Notes: a model not told the origin generated them from the letters alone. DNA of 64,000 nucleotides from Ichthyophis bannanicus (GCA_033557465.1 CM066035.1:244174869-244238868); one strand, 5' to 3'. Numbered from the stretch's first letter, positions 1-10,269 are shown. Made by a program: numbers and translations.

Positions 1-972
1 CCTTATCAATGCTTTGCATTTAACTTGCCAGTGCTTGTGCTGTTTCCAGTTTTCATCATTTGGCTCTTTTTTCCATTTCCTGAAGGTTGCTTTTTTGGCA
101 GCAACAGCCTCTCTGACCTCACCTTTAAACCATGCTGGCAGTTTTTTGGACTTTCTTCCACTTTTCCTAATGCGTGAAATACAGCTGGTCTGGGCTTCGA
201 GGATAGTATTTTTAAATAACACCCAAGCTTGCTGTAAGTCTTTAACCTTTGGAACCGCTCCTTTTAGTTTTTTCCTAACTATATTCCTCATTCTATCATA
301 GTCTCCCTTTTGAAAGTTTAAAGGTAGTACTGTGGATGCCTTTACTATCTGTCCTCCACTAATTAAATCAAACATGATCATACTATGATCACTATTGCCA
401 AGTGGTCCCAACACCCTTATTTCTTGCACCAGATCTGGCGTTCCACTAAGGACTAGGTCCAGTATGGCTTCCCCTCTGGTCGGTTCATGAACCAGCTGCT
501 CCAAGAAGCAGTCATTTATTCCATCTAGAAACTTTATCTCTTTAGCTTGTCCTGCTGTGACACTGACCCAGTCAATACCGGGGTAATTGAAATCACCCAT
601 TATTACTACTCTGTTGTGACTTTTGTTAGCTTCCTTGATTTCTTTGAGCATTTCATCATCCATTTGTTCATTCTGGCCAGGCGGTCGATAGTATACTCCA
701 ACTGCCATCACCTTCCCCTTCATAAATGGAATTTCGATCCATAGAGATTCTACAGCAAATTTTGTTCCCTGCAAAACTTTAATCCTTTCTGACTCAATGC
801 CCTCTCTAACATAGAGCGCAACCCCTCCACCAATTTGATCAGCTCTATCATTACGATATAGTGTGTATCCAGGTATCACAGTGTACCACTGGTTATCCTC
901 CTTCCACCATGTCTCTGAGAGTGCAATCATATCTAACCTCTCATTTAGTGCTATATATTCTAACTCTCCCAT
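1..972 (-). CDS. CR1 LINE ORF2, N-terminal endonuclease part (runs off left edge)
   Basis: Read on the minus strand, an uninterrupted frame of about 324 codons runs from a Met at 972 to the left edge without a stop. It is the APE-type endonuclease of a CR1-clade LINE, which nicks the target DNA to prime reverse transcription. Landmarks in order are NARSLNNKMGEL just upstream of and across the chosen start, SETWW, YYRPPGQNEQ, GDFNYPG and the catalytic-type SDHSM, followed by the basic linker KKATFRKWKK that leads into the RT domain. An in-frame TAA lies shortly upstream of NARSL, so the true start may be a little further up. The same protein is recognisable in decayed form at 50846-52229. The RT half lies outside the window. 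The intact frame suggests a fairly young copy. Confidence 0.85.
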   Translation of the reverse strand, partial: MGELEYIALNERLDMIALSETWWKEDNQWYTVIPGYTLYRNDRADQIGGGVALYVREGIESERIKVLQGTKFAVESLWIEIPFMKGKVMAVGVYYRPPGQNEQMDDEMLKEIKEANKSHNRVVIMGDFNYPGIDWVSVTAGQAKEIKFLDGINDCFLEQLVHEPTRGEAILDLVLSGTPDLVQEIRVLGPLGNSDHSMIMFDLISGGQIVKASTVLPLNFQKGDYDRMRNIVRKKLKGAVPKVKDLQQAWVLFKNTILEAQTSCISRIRKSGRKSKKLPAWFKGEVREAVAAKKATFRKWKKEPNDENWKQHKHWQVKCKALIR

Positions 973-1214
973 CTTATTGTTTAGACTTCTAGCATTGGCA
1001 TACAAGCATTATAGAGACTGTATTTTATTCATATTAATCTGGCTATTGGTAGGCAGGGGTAATTTGGAATCTTTATGCTCTGTCTGCTCCTTACTCAAGG
1101 GCATTTGGGCTACTATACTCCCTTTTGGAACCTCACTGCTTTTGGTAGTATCCTTCAAGGATACCTTTGTCCGAACCATGCACTCCTGGGTGACTGTCGG
1201 CTTTCCCCTAATTT

Positions 1215-2136
1215 CTAGTTTAAAAGCTTCTCTATCTCTTTTTTAAAGGTTAATGCCAGCAGTCTGGTCCCATCCTGATTAAGGTGAAGCCCATCCCTTC
1301 GGAAGAGCCCCCCCTTTCCCCAGAATGTTCCCCAGTTCCTAACAAATCCAAAACCCTCATCATTGCACCATTGTCTCATCCACGCATTGAGACTCCGGAG
1401 CTCTGCCTGTCTTTTGGGTCCTGCACGTGGAACAGGAAGCATTTCGGAGAACGCTATCCTGGAAGTTCTGGATTTCAACTTCCTACCTAAAAGCTTAAAT
1501 TTAGCCTCCAGAACTTCCCTAACCACATTTTCCTATGTCATTGGTACCAACATGTACCAAGACAGCAGACTCCTCCCCAGCACTATCTATGACCCTATCT
1601 AGGCGGTGCGTGAGGTCCGCTACCTTCGCACCAGGCAGGCATGTTACCAGGCGATCCTCACGTCCACCAGCCACCCAACTATCTACATTCCTAATGATTG
1701 AATCACCAACTATAACAGCTGTCCTGACCCTCCCCTCATGGGGACATGGCCCTGGAGAAACGTCCTCGGTGCGAGAGGGTTTTACATCACCTGGAGGACA
1801 GGTCCTAGTTACAGGATCACTTCCTGCCACACTAGGGTGATGCTCTCCTGTCACGTGACCTCTCTCCTCCATGGCAACAGGGATGCTGCCAGACTGGAGG
1901 TGGGACTTCAGGACTATATCCCTGTAGGTCTCGTCCATGTACTTCTCTGTCTTTCTTATGTCTTCCAGGTCTGCTACTCTAGCCTCTAGAGAATGGACTC
2001 GTTCCCTGAGAGCAAAGAGTTCTTTGCACTTAGTGCATACGTAAGACCTCTCACCAACTGGGAGAAAAACATACATGTGACACTCAATGCAAAAGACCGG
2101 AGAACCCCCATCTGGTTGCTGGACTTCTGTCTGCAT
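1215..2136 (-). pseudogene. CR1 ORF1: zinc-ribbon, coiled coil and SGNH esterase (one frameshift)
   Basis: The first protein of the CR1 at 1-3491. From the Met at 2136, the N-terminus has two CxxC pairs (FCIEC and CTKC, residues ~16-38), a heptad-like stretch ERVHSLEARVADLEDI, a Ser/Pro-rich linker, then an SGNH/GDSL esterase-like domain. Block I is VIVGDSIIR, block III is HVGTNDIG and the C-terminal block is DGLHLNQDG, so the catalytic Ser, Asp and His are all recognisable. The frame breaks once around 1519-1526, where KCG-stop replaces the expected continuation; the remainder reads in the next frame to 1215. CR1 and L2 ORF1 proteins with esterase domains are known and are thought to help the RNP or membrane association. 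One indel separates this copy from a full protein. Confidence 0.82.
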
Positions 2137-2472
2137 CTTAGTTTAAAGCTTGTGTTTAGGTCTTTTAAATTCTGTATATAATAAGGATTGGTGTGGATGC
2201 TTATACCAATAAAAGTGTATCTAATACCCCTAATACACCTTGTGTACCTGAAGCTTAAGTAATTAATCTCAGGTCCTCTGTGTATGACTGATTTGGATAA
2301 CGAGCTGCACCTGAGAGCAGCCCCTTTCCTCTAAGATGTGCAAGTACCTATAAAACTACAATTACCCCCAGGGGTGGGTGGGTGCTGGGGAGGGAGGGAG
2401 GGAGATAAGTCCTATTAAAGAGGGCAGTTACAAGGTACCCTGTCCTGAACCCTCAGCAGGGGGGAAGGGGGT

Positions 2473-3491
2473 ACCACACAAAGCCCAGTTAGTTGAGAGA
2501 GGAAAGGTAAGTTATAGCTGAGAAGGCTGAACTAGCACACCACTAAGACAAACAGTAAATAATTAAATAAACAGTTAGACAAACAATAAATAATTAATAA
2601 ACAGCTAGAACTCACAGCAAGGTGTCACAGGAGACAAATATCCACTTCTCTAGCAGAGCACTGTAAAAAGCACTGCTCTTCTCTGATCAGAGAAAAGCAG
2701 ACTAAAACAGACTATGCACACGTGGAGGAAACAGGAAGAAGGCTACACAATACCTCAGCGGGGGGGGGGGGAGGGGAGGATTCACTCAGGCAGGCTAGGA
2801 CAGGAAATAAAGTTTAACACACAGCAGGTTCTGGGGAGAGAGATTTAATTTAAAATGAACAGTTAACCTGGCTACCACACAAAGCCCAGTTAGTTGAGAG
2901 AGGCAAGGTAAGTTATAGCTGAGAAGGCTGAACTAGCACACCACTAAGACAAACAATAAATAATTAAATAAACAGTTAGACAAACAATAAATAATTAATA
3001 AACAGCTAGAACTCACAGCAAGGTGTCACAGGAGACAAATATCCACTTCTCTAGCAGAGCACTGTAAAAAGCACTGCTCTTCTCTGATCAGAGAAAAGCA
3101 GACTAAAACAGACTATGCACACGTGGAGGAAACAGGAAGAAGGCTACACAATACCTCAGCAGGGGGGGGAGGGGGAGGATTCACTCAGGCAGGCTAGGAC
3201 AGGAAAAAAAGTTTAACACACAGCAGGTTCTGGGGAGAGAGATTTAATTTAAAATGAACAGTTAACCTGGCTACCACACAAAGCCCAGTTAGTTGAGAGA
3301 GGCAAGGTAAGTTATAGTTGAGAAGGCTGAACTAGCACACCACTAAGACAAACAATAAATAATTAAATAAACAGTTAGACAAACAATAAATAATTAATAA
3401 ACAGCTACAACTCACAGCAAGGTGTCACAGGAGACAAATTTCCACTTCTCTAGCAGAGCACTGTAAAAAGCACTGCTCTTCTCTGATCAGA
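2473..3491 (-). repeat. ~400-bp tandem monomers in the CR1 5' UTR (2.5 copies)
   Basis: The phrase ACCACACAAAGCCCAGTT begins at 2473, 2874 and 3273, giving periods of 401 and 399 bp. The third unit is cut off at about 3491, after CTCTGATCAG. Units are almost identical, differing mainly in a G/A homopolymer near 2760 and 3165. They sit directly upstream (minus strand) of CR1 ORF1, the position of promoter monomers in mouse L1 5' UTRs. A promoter role is inferred, not shown. Confidence 0.85.
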
Positions 3492-3579
3492 TTGTACCGC
3501 ATCAAAGGACAAGTATCTTACAATAGCCAATGTTGCCGGTATGTAAACTGATTGCGAAAAAAAACATTAGTCAGATGTA

Positions 3580-4012
3580 ATGAAATATGGGAAGGGGAAG
3601 GGAAGAAGGGGGGTTAGGGGGGAAGGGGAGAAGGGGGAAGGAGGGGGAGAGAGGAGGGGGAGAGGAAAGGGGAGGGGGAAGGGAGAGGAGGGGAAGGGTG
3701 GGAATGGGTTGGGGAGTATAGGGACAGGGTATAGGGTAGGGGTGAGGGGTGAGGGAGGGGGTGGGGGTAAGGGGGAGAGGGGGATGGAGGGGTAAGGGGG
3801 ATGGAGGGGAGCGGGGAGGGGGAGGAGAGGGGGAGGGGGAGGAGAGGGAAGGAGGGGGAAGGCAGCGGGGAAGGGAGAGGAGGAGGGGAGGGGGAAGGGA
3901 GAGCGGGGGGAAATGGGGGTGGGTGTCTGGGGGTGTGGGTGTGGGTGGGGTAAGAGATTAGGTTAAGGGGGAGAGGGAGGGAGGGGGAAGGGGGGAAGGG
4001 AAGAAAAAAGGC
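3580..4012. repeat. G-rich polypurine low-complexity tract
   Basis: About 430 bp made almost entirely of GGGGA, GGGAA and GGGGT words with very few C or T. Many runs of three or more G make G-quadruplex or triplex formation likely on the plus strand. Gly/Arg/Glu-rich open frames here are compositional artefacts. It separates the CR1 5' end from the Penelope-like fragment. Confidence 0.85.
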
Positions 4013-4017
4013 GGATA

Positions 4018-4935
4018 TTATAAGAAAACAGATAAATCAATATCTTGATTTAAGCCTTGTGGATGTAATGTCCGCAATTCATATATAAACCGCTGCTCTA
4101 TCCTAAGGAGAACTTTACTGATGTTCCCTCCTCACCAATGAGGTCTCACTACTTTTGAAATGAGAAAACGTAAGTCCGAGACAGAGTGTTGGGCTTCAAT
4201 CCAATGTTGCACCAATGTTTTTTCCATAATTTTTCTACGGAGACTTTTGTGTTCAACAATGTGTGTTTTGATACTTCTTTCAGTTTTACCTACATAACAC
4301 AACTTGCAGGTACATTGTATTAAATAAACGACATTTGATGTCTCACAATTTGAAAAATCGCAAAGTTTAACTTTATAAGAGGTGATGGGATGAATAAATT
4401 CTTCTTTAGTGACCATAACATTTACACATACGGTGTATCTGCCACATTTAAAATGGCCATGAGCTTTAGGTGAAAAGTGTGGTTTGCTGAGGGCTGATGG
4501 GACCAAAATATCCCTTAAATTTGAATTCCTCTTGTAAGCCACTATTAACTTAGTAGTTTTTAAAAAAGGTAAAGGTTCCAAAATGTGCTATGCATTCCTT
4601 AAAATTCGTGTAATCTTTCTTGAATAAGCAGAAAAAGTAAGCGCGCATACTATACTATTAGTCTTCTCATGAGTGTGATGTTTCAAAAGAGACTCCCTGT
4701 CTGAAGAAAGGGCGCGTTGTAATGCTTTTTCAACACATTTCACTAGATATCCATGAACTAAAAATCTATTGCTCATTATTGTGGCCTGATTTTCAAAATC
4801 ACCATCGGTAGTGCATAGTCTACGAACTCTTAAAAATTGACTTACTGGCAAGTTTTCTTTTAAGGAGCGACTGTGAAAACTGCTAAAATGTAGTAAAGAA
4901 TTTCTGTCAGTAGGTTTTCTGTCTGCCAGATTGCA
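4018..4935 (-). pseudogene. Penelope-like element, RT C-terminus plus GIY-YIG endonuclease
   Basis: Minus-strand coding remnant of a Penelope-like retroelement. From about 4935 it reads RNSLLHFSSFHSRSL, then PVSQFLRVRRLC, the conserved thumb or post-RT region. A linker follows with CDFSNC, then the GIY-YIG nuclease core VVYLIQC-TCKLCYVGKTERS and an H-x-x-EH motif. After an in-frame TGA at 4132-4134, the conserved tail EQRFIYELRTLHPQGLN continues to a stop at 4018, so the usual C-terminus is present behind one nonsense codon. The frame is also broken around 4585, between the two halves. The catalytic RT core is missing, so this is a 5'-truncated copy. The combined motifs make the family assignment firm. 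Confidence 0.85.
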
Positions 4936-5231
4936 TCCTCCTCATCTCTTTTCTTACATACAAATATGCTTAATATATAATAGTTTTACTGTACGCATAT
5001 TAATATTTTATTATACATGTTTTTATAGCACACATTTATAACTTATTGATGTTTTTCATTTTAAATTTGGCCTAATGCCATATTATTATTTTTATTCATG
5101 TATAACATTTTGCATATTTGCATTTGGTTTTATTTATTTATTTATTTACCGTTTGATCTTTTGATGGTGTTCTAATTTCTTTTTATTTATTTGTTTTAAT
5201 CTATTTTGAGGTTTGTTTCCTCACATATCAT
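4936..5231. other. AT-rich segment flanking the Penelope-like fragment
   Basis: Very AT-rich, with TTTATTTATTT runs and no long frame. It lies between the truncated minus-strand Penelope coding remnant and a plus-strand hammerhead-like motif. It may be UTR of an inverted partial Penelope copy, an arrangement known for this class, but nothing in the segment alone proves it. Confidence 0.4.
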
Positions 5232-5268
5232 CCCCCTGAAGAAGGCTGGTGGCCGAAACGCGTAGGGG
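5232..5268 (+). ncRNA. Candidate minimal type I hammerhead ribozyme of a Penelope-like element
   Basis: The plus strand reads CCCC, then CTGAAGA (5236-5242), GGC-loop-GCC (5244-5254), GAAA (5255-5258), a two-base-pair AC/GT hairpin, GTA (5262-5264) and GGGG (5265-5268). This matches a hammerhead: stem I from CCCC/GGGG, the CUGANGA box, stem II, the GAAA box, a very short stem III and a GUH cleavage site. Hammerheads with tiny stem III are known in Penelope-like elements. One oddity is an extra A between CTGAAGA and stem II. The motif is on the strand opposite to the coding remnant at 4018-4935, so it would belong to an inverted partial copy. Confidence 0.5.
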
Positions 5269-5339
5269 TAATAAAAAGGGGTTTGTTCAAACCTGAACTT
5301 CTGCCAGTCCTGGATTCTGTTTCTTTGCTCCTTGGCCGG

Positions 5340-6860
5340 GGAGGTACACGGTCTTGAGGAGCATCCCACTCTTGCTAGCGAAAGTGCAGAGACGGACTGC
5401 TTCCCAGCACAGGAGGGACAACTCCATACCCCCTCTGCTTGTTGATGGAGAACATCGCCACCTGGTTGTCTGTCTGAATCAGAATGGATTGGTTCTGCAA
5501 GTAATGCTGAAAAGCTCGGAGAGCGCAGGGGATGCCTTAGAGCTCTAGGAAGTTGATCTGTTGGAGGTTCTCCGATGCCAACCACAGGCCCGGAGTGCGG
5601 AGGTCGCCGCAGTGGGTTCCCCAACCCAACTTGGAGGCATCTGTGGTGAGAACACCCTGAGGGGTCGGGACCTAAAAGGACATCTCTGCCAGCAGGTTCT
5701 GCATCTGTTGCCGTCAGGCGAGGGACTTGACAAGGTGATGGGTGATGGTCATCCTGTCGTGCAGGTCCCCCATTGCTTGAGACCACTGGGAGCAGAGGGC
5801 CCATTGGGCCAGACACATGTAGAGACGGAGGTTGGTCGTGACATCAAGGCCATGTGCGCCCCAGGAGGCAAAGCATGAGCTAGGCAGAGGCCAAATTTCA
5901 GTCCTGAACCTTCATTGCGAGGGGGAGGAAAGCTCTTGCCTGGACCGTGTCTAGCAATGCCCCTATGAACTCCAGGTTTTGGGTCGGTTGCAGGTGGGAC
6001 TTGGGGTAGTTGATGACAAACCCCAGGTGCTCCAGAATGAGACTGGTGTGGCGTGCTGCTTGTATACTTCAACAGCTGTGCTGCTTCTGACTAGCCAGTC
6101 ATCCAGGTAGGGGAAGACAAACAGCCCCTGTAGCTGCAGGTAGGTAGCGACTCCCATCAGGTATTTCGTGAACACTCGGAGTCGAATCCGAGTCGAATCC
6201 AAGTTGAAGGGCAGGACCCTGTTTTGATAGTGGCATCCTCTGATGACAAACCGGAGATACGTCCGATGGTGCGAATGGATGGGAATGTGCCTGTATGCTT
6301 CTTTGACATCAATGGGGCATAGCCAATCTCCCAGCTGGAGGAAAGGCAGCAACGTTCCAAGAGAGAGCATTTTGAACTTCTCCTTCACCAGGAACTTGTT
6401 AAGATCTCAAAGATCCAGAATAGAACAAAAGCCGCCGATCCTCTTGGGAACCAGGAAGTACTGGGAGTAGAACCCCTCACTCTTGAGGAGGAACGGGATT
6501 AGTTCCACTGCCTTGTTGGCCAGAAGCCCGCAAGCTCTCACTGGAGCAAGTCTCGGTAGTCACTGGGGTTTCCTCTGGATAGAACAGGGGTGGCATCTGA
6601 TCGAAATGGAGTTGGTAGCCCTCCCCCACCACCCGGAGGCCCAGGTGTCAGTGGTGATGCTGACCAACCAGCTGGCACAGAACATCAGATGTCCCCCAGT
6701 GTGCTGTGTGGATAGGCCTCCAGGGGGAGGAGAGATTATGCCCAAGGTGTCAAATGCCTCCATCAGGTTGTTGCTGGGGTGCCTTAGGTTTACATGAGCC
6801 TTCATCCTGTCCCTTGGCCTGCTGGCTCTGTTGGGGAGCTGGGAAAGCTGAGTACTAGGG
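5340..6860 (-). pseudogene. DIRS copy A reverse transcriptase / RNase H remnant
   Basis: Minus-strand pol remnant in shifting frames. The clearest block, 6388-5963, contains KEKFKMLSLGTLLPFLQLGDWLC, DVKEAYRHIPIH, VLPFNLDS and the polymerase motif FVFPYLDDWLVRS with YLDD intact. Upstream (6860-6600) an N-terminal block equivalent to the GGRL...W..IT.D.W motif of DIRS pol is read in mixed frames. Downstream (5700-5340) the RNase H region, including the DNQVA equivalent, is out of frame. Several frameshifts and a duplicated CGAATCCGAGT word near 6180-6200 disrupt it. Confidence 0.72.
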
Positions 6861-6928
6861 GCAGTTTCCATAAGCCTCTCTCTTCTTTGGATAAAAAGGC
6901 TTCCCCCCCACCCCCCCAAGTCTTCCAT

Positions 6929-8980
6929 CATAAGAACATAAGATATGCCATACTGGGTCAGACCAAGGTCCATCAAGCCCAGTATTCTGTTTCCAACAGT
7001 GGCCAATCTAGGTCATACGTACCTAGCAGTTTCCCCAAAAGACACAAGTTCCACAATGCTTGTACTGGGTCAAGCATTGATATCCTGGGTCCCTTCTTAA
7101 TAATGGTTTATGGACCTTTCCTCCAGGAACTTGTCCAAACCTTTTTTAAACCCAGCTACACTAACAGCCTTTACTACATCCTCCGGTAACAATTCCAGAG
7201 TTTGATTACACATTGAGTGAAAAAATATTTTCTTTTATTAGTCTTAAATAGTTTACCCTGTAGCTTCATTGCATGTCCCCTAGTCTTTCTATATTCTGAT
7301 AATGTAAATAATCGATCTACGTTTACCCGTTCCACTCCGTTCATTAATTAATAGACTTCTATCATATCTCCCCTCAGCCGTCTCTTTTCCAGGTTAAAGA
7401 GCCCTAACCTTTTAGCCTTTCTTCATAGGAGTATCCTTCCATCCCCTTTACCATTTTGGTGGCTCTTCTCTGAACCTTTTCTAATAACGCTATATCCTTT
7501 TTAAGATACGGCGACCAGAATTGCACACAATATTCAAGGTGCGGTCTCACCATGGAACGGTATAGAGGCATTATAATATCTTTTGTTTTATTTTCCAATC
7601 CTTTCCTTATGATACCTAGCATTCTATTTGCTCTCTTGGCTGCCGCTGCACACTGGGCCGAGGGTTTTAACATGTTATCCACAATGACGCCTAAATCTTT
7701 TTCCTGGGTGGTGGTTCCTAATGTGGAACCTTGCATTGTGGAACCATAGTTTGGGTTGTTCTTCCCTAGGTGCATAACTTTGCACTTGTCCACATTAAAT
7801 TTCATCTGCCATTTTGATGCCCAATCTTCCAATTTATCAAGATCCTCTTGCAATTTTCCACAATCCTCTTGGGTTTTAACAACTTTAAATAGTTTTGTGT
7901 CATCTGCAAATTTGATAACCTCACTCGTTATTCCACTTTCCAGGTCATTTATAAATATGTCAAAAAGCAGCGGACCCAGCACAGATCCCTAGGGTACACC
8001 ACTATTCACCTTTCTCCATTGGGAAAATTGGCCATTTAGCCCAACCCTCTGCTTTCTATCTTTTAACCAGTTCCTGATCCACAGTAGTATACTGCCTCCT
8101 ATCCCATGACTCTTTAGTTTTGCCAAAAGTCTATGATGAGGGACCTTGTCAAAGGCTTTCTGAAAGTCCAGATACACTATATCAACCGACTCACCTTTGT
8201 CCACCTGTTTATTCACATTTTCATAAAAACATAACAGATTAGTAAGACAAGATCTTCCTTGTCTAAAGCCATGTTGGCTGTCTCCCATTAGGCCATGACT
8301 ATCTACATGCTGAGTAATTTTATTCTTTATGATGGTTTCTACAATTTTTCCCGGTACTGACGTGAGGCTCACCAGTCTGTAGTTTCCCGGATCACCCCTG
8401 GAACCCTTTTTAAAAATTGGTGTTACATTGGCGATCCTCCAATCTTCAGGTATTAGAGATGATTTTAATGATAGTTCACAGATTACTAATAGCAGGTCTG
8501 CAATCTCATATTTCAGTTCTTTCAACACCCTTGGATGTATACCATCCAGCCCAGGTGATTTGCTACTCTTCAGTTTATCAAAATAGTTGTAATACATCTT
8601 CCCGATGTATCGATATTTCCTTCAATTCTTCCGCACCTTTAAATACCACTTCAGTCATGGGTAACATCCCTACATCTTCCTCAGTAAAGACCGAAGCAAA
8701 GAATTCATTCAGTCTCTCCGCTATCGCCTTGTCGCCTCTTAGTGCCCCTTTAACTCCTCTATCATCTAATGGACCAATTGACTCTCTCACAGGTTTTTTG
8801 CTACGAATGTACTTGAAAAAATCTTTATTTCGCGTTTTTGCTTCCGCAGCAAGCTTCTTCTCAAATTCTCCCTTTGCCTGCTTTATCAATGCCTTGCTTT
8901 TGACCTGCCAGTGCTTGTGCTGTTTCCAGGTTTCGTCGTTTTGCTCTTTTTTCCATTTCCTGAAAGTTGCTTTTTTTGGC
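6929..8980 (-). mobile_element. CR1 LINE inserted in DIRS copy A (5'-truncated)
   Basis: The minus-strand element begins abruptly at 8980 in the linker KKATFRKWKK and ends at 6929 with the 3' terminus ...TTATGTTCTTATG, the 8-bp terminal repeat style of CR1. The last ~450 bp include the familiar CR1 3' region (complement of GGGTCAGACCAAGGTCCATC near 6955). It interrupts DIRS text on both sides. A clean target duplication is not evident. Confidence 0.85.
7404..8980 (-). pseudogene. CR1 reverse transcriptase (ORF2 C-terminal two thirds)
   Basis: This reads from the linker (8980-8580) through the RT fingers and palm (8597-7989: SKSPGLDGIHPRVLKEL, DWRIANVTPIFKKG, YRLVSLTSVPGKIVE, QHGFRQGRSCLTNL, DFQKAFDKVPHHRL) to the catalytic block and thumb (7982-7404: LLFDIFINDL, FADDTKLF, LGVIVDN, SMVRPHLEYCVQFWSPYLKKD). 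Defects are an in-frame TAG at 7986-7988, splitting GVP from GSVLGP, and a frame change near 8590. FADD is intact. The target-primed RT activity is family knowledge. The copy is dead but only lightly decayed. Confidence 0.87.
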
Positions 8981-9995
8981 ATGTCCCACAAGTAAATGCC
9001 CATGTTCAGCTGGTAAATCTGGATCCAGCCAACGAGCATCGAGCCTTGGGAGGGGACCTGTGTCAGTCCTTTGGAGGGGAACTGCGTCGGACATCCCGAT
9101 GGAAGCTGGTATCGGGGGACTTGTCATAGGTCTCCCAATTTGACTCTGCGTCAGAGAAGACCTTGAGAACCCTCTGGTCCACACTGGCCTTGGAGGTGCT
9201 GGCCGGGGAAGTCCTCCATCCCAAATGGGACCGAGATCTGTGCCAGCAATCGTCTCGAGGCCGTTGGTGCTTGAAAACTGGTTTCTCGACCTCCAGCAAT
9301 GACCTTGCAGTAGAGGGGCCAATGGTCAGAACTGATGACCCAGAGGAACCAGGCATCAGTCCATGCTGCTGAGCTAAGAAGGCAGCGCTACTGCACTCGA
9401 GGACCACCGTTCTGACCTCAAGGCTAGATAGCTCCATAGCCACTGGTGTGGGTATGAAAGGTTTCAGGCCTGACGCCAGCCCTGTCAAGGAGGCATCCTC
9501 GACAAGGATGGACTCAGGAGACTGGGGTCGATCTCTCAATGCCAATGGCGTTTTCTCCTGCTGGGGCAGCTAGGAGGGCTGCTTCCAGTCATCACCCTCA
9601 GTATCGTGCTGGGGGCTCCGATGCCAGTGACTGTGGGATTTATCCATGGCTCCAGTGTCATCACCCGAGGATGCCAACAATGACGTCCAACTCTTCGGGG
9701 GCAGCATTCAGAAGACGATCCCCAGTCAAATGCCCCACGAACTCGGAATTCAAAACAGGTATGGCCATCACGCAAGGTCGAGGGCGCCAGCTCCGCGAGC
9801 AACACGAGGGCCGAAACGGGCTTTCTGAATGTGGACTCTTGCTACTTCTCTCAGTTCTTCTTGTCCCTTGCTCATCATTTGCTGACAGAGCCCAGAGGAA
9901 GTCATTGTGGTCGGGCATCGAGGCACCAGTCGTGCAGCCCTGTGTGTGATATAGTGTGCACACAGCGGTCGCACTGCTTAAACCCACTGGCCGAC
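8981..9995 (-). pseudogene. DIRS copy A gag-like remnant
   Basis: Minus-strand sequence matching the gag-like ORF of copies B and C. Starting near 9995 it has a C-x2-C ... H-x-WCL...H zinc-knuckle-like pattern (KQCDRC, LHDWCL), then an acidic/Ser-Pro region, ending in IQIYQLNMGIYLWD, the equivalent of the text at 15450-15490 in copy B. Frames change several times between 9000 and 9950. The role, by analogy, is RNA binding or particle formation. Confidence 0.55.
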
Positions 9996-10194
9996 GACAT
10001 AGTGGGGAAAGCATAGTTACTGGTGTTCTCCAGGCACTGATGGAGCCCTCATAGAAGCATCTCCCCAGCTTTAATAGAAAGCCTTTAGAAGATGCCACCA
10101 TGCATGCGTGGTCCCCTTCCGCCCAAGGGTGCCATCTTACTCAGTCAGATGACATAGCTAGCCAACAAAAGAAGATGGCAAAAAAAATTAAAAT

Positions 10195-10215
10195 TATATA
10201 TATATATATATATAT
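10195..10215. repeat. (TA)n microsatellite
   Basis: About ten TA units followed by GTATG. A second short TATATATA run lies at 11580-11590, so the 1.36-kb interval with the unrecognised ORF is flanked by AT-dinucleotide runs on both sides. Confidence 0.9.
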
Positions 10216-10244
10216 GTATGTCATGAAGAAGTCCCTTCTGAGCC

Positions 10245-10250
10245 TATAAA
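10245..10250 (+). promoter_or_regulatory. TATA-box-like TATAAA upstream of unrecognised ORF
   Basis: TATAAA in the context GAGCCTATAAAGGTAGG, 20 bp before the ATG at 10270. That spacing would leave almost no 5' UTR if it worked as a core promoter. With the AATAAA at 11393 it outlines a possible ~1.1-kb transcription unit or LTR-like segment. Confidence 0.3.
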
Positions 10251-10269
10251 GGTAGGGCAAGATGAGGAT

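Larger units (their letters stand above)
1..3491 (-). mobile_element. CR1-clade LINE, 5' half with complete 5' UTR
   Basis: The minus-strand order is tandem 5' UTR monomers (3491-2473), unique 5' UTR (2472-2137), ORF1 (2136-1215), a ~240-bp spacer, then ORF2 running off the left edge. The spacer (about 960-1100) is nearly identical to the plus-strand sequence at 46370-46469, which belongs to another copy of the same family. The 5' end is taken where the third monomer stops, about 3491. The 3' end and any target duplication are outside the window. Confidence 0.82.
5336..10165 (-). mobile_element. DIRS-like retrotransposon copy A (truncated, split by a CR1)
   Basis: A decayed minus-strand DIRS element in two pieces, 5336-6928 and 8981-10165, separated by the CR1 at 6929-8980. 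The left piece carries RT and part of RNase H and stops inside RNase H, so the tyrosine recombinase is absent. The right piece carries gag-like sequence. Compared with copy B, about 340 bp of DIRS sequence (equivalent to 15110-15440) is missing at the CR1 insertion, so a deletion accompanied or followed it. No terminal repeats are visible. Confidence 0.75.

Noticed and set aside
3580..3961. Gly/Arg/Glu-rich open frames
   Set aside because: They read the purine-only tract; any frame is open in stop-poor G-rich DNA. No domain.
3600..3970. Telomere-like GGGTTAGGG words (also in 23600-25140)
   Set aside because: Isolated words in G-rich low-complexity DNA; no run of TTAGGG hexamers.
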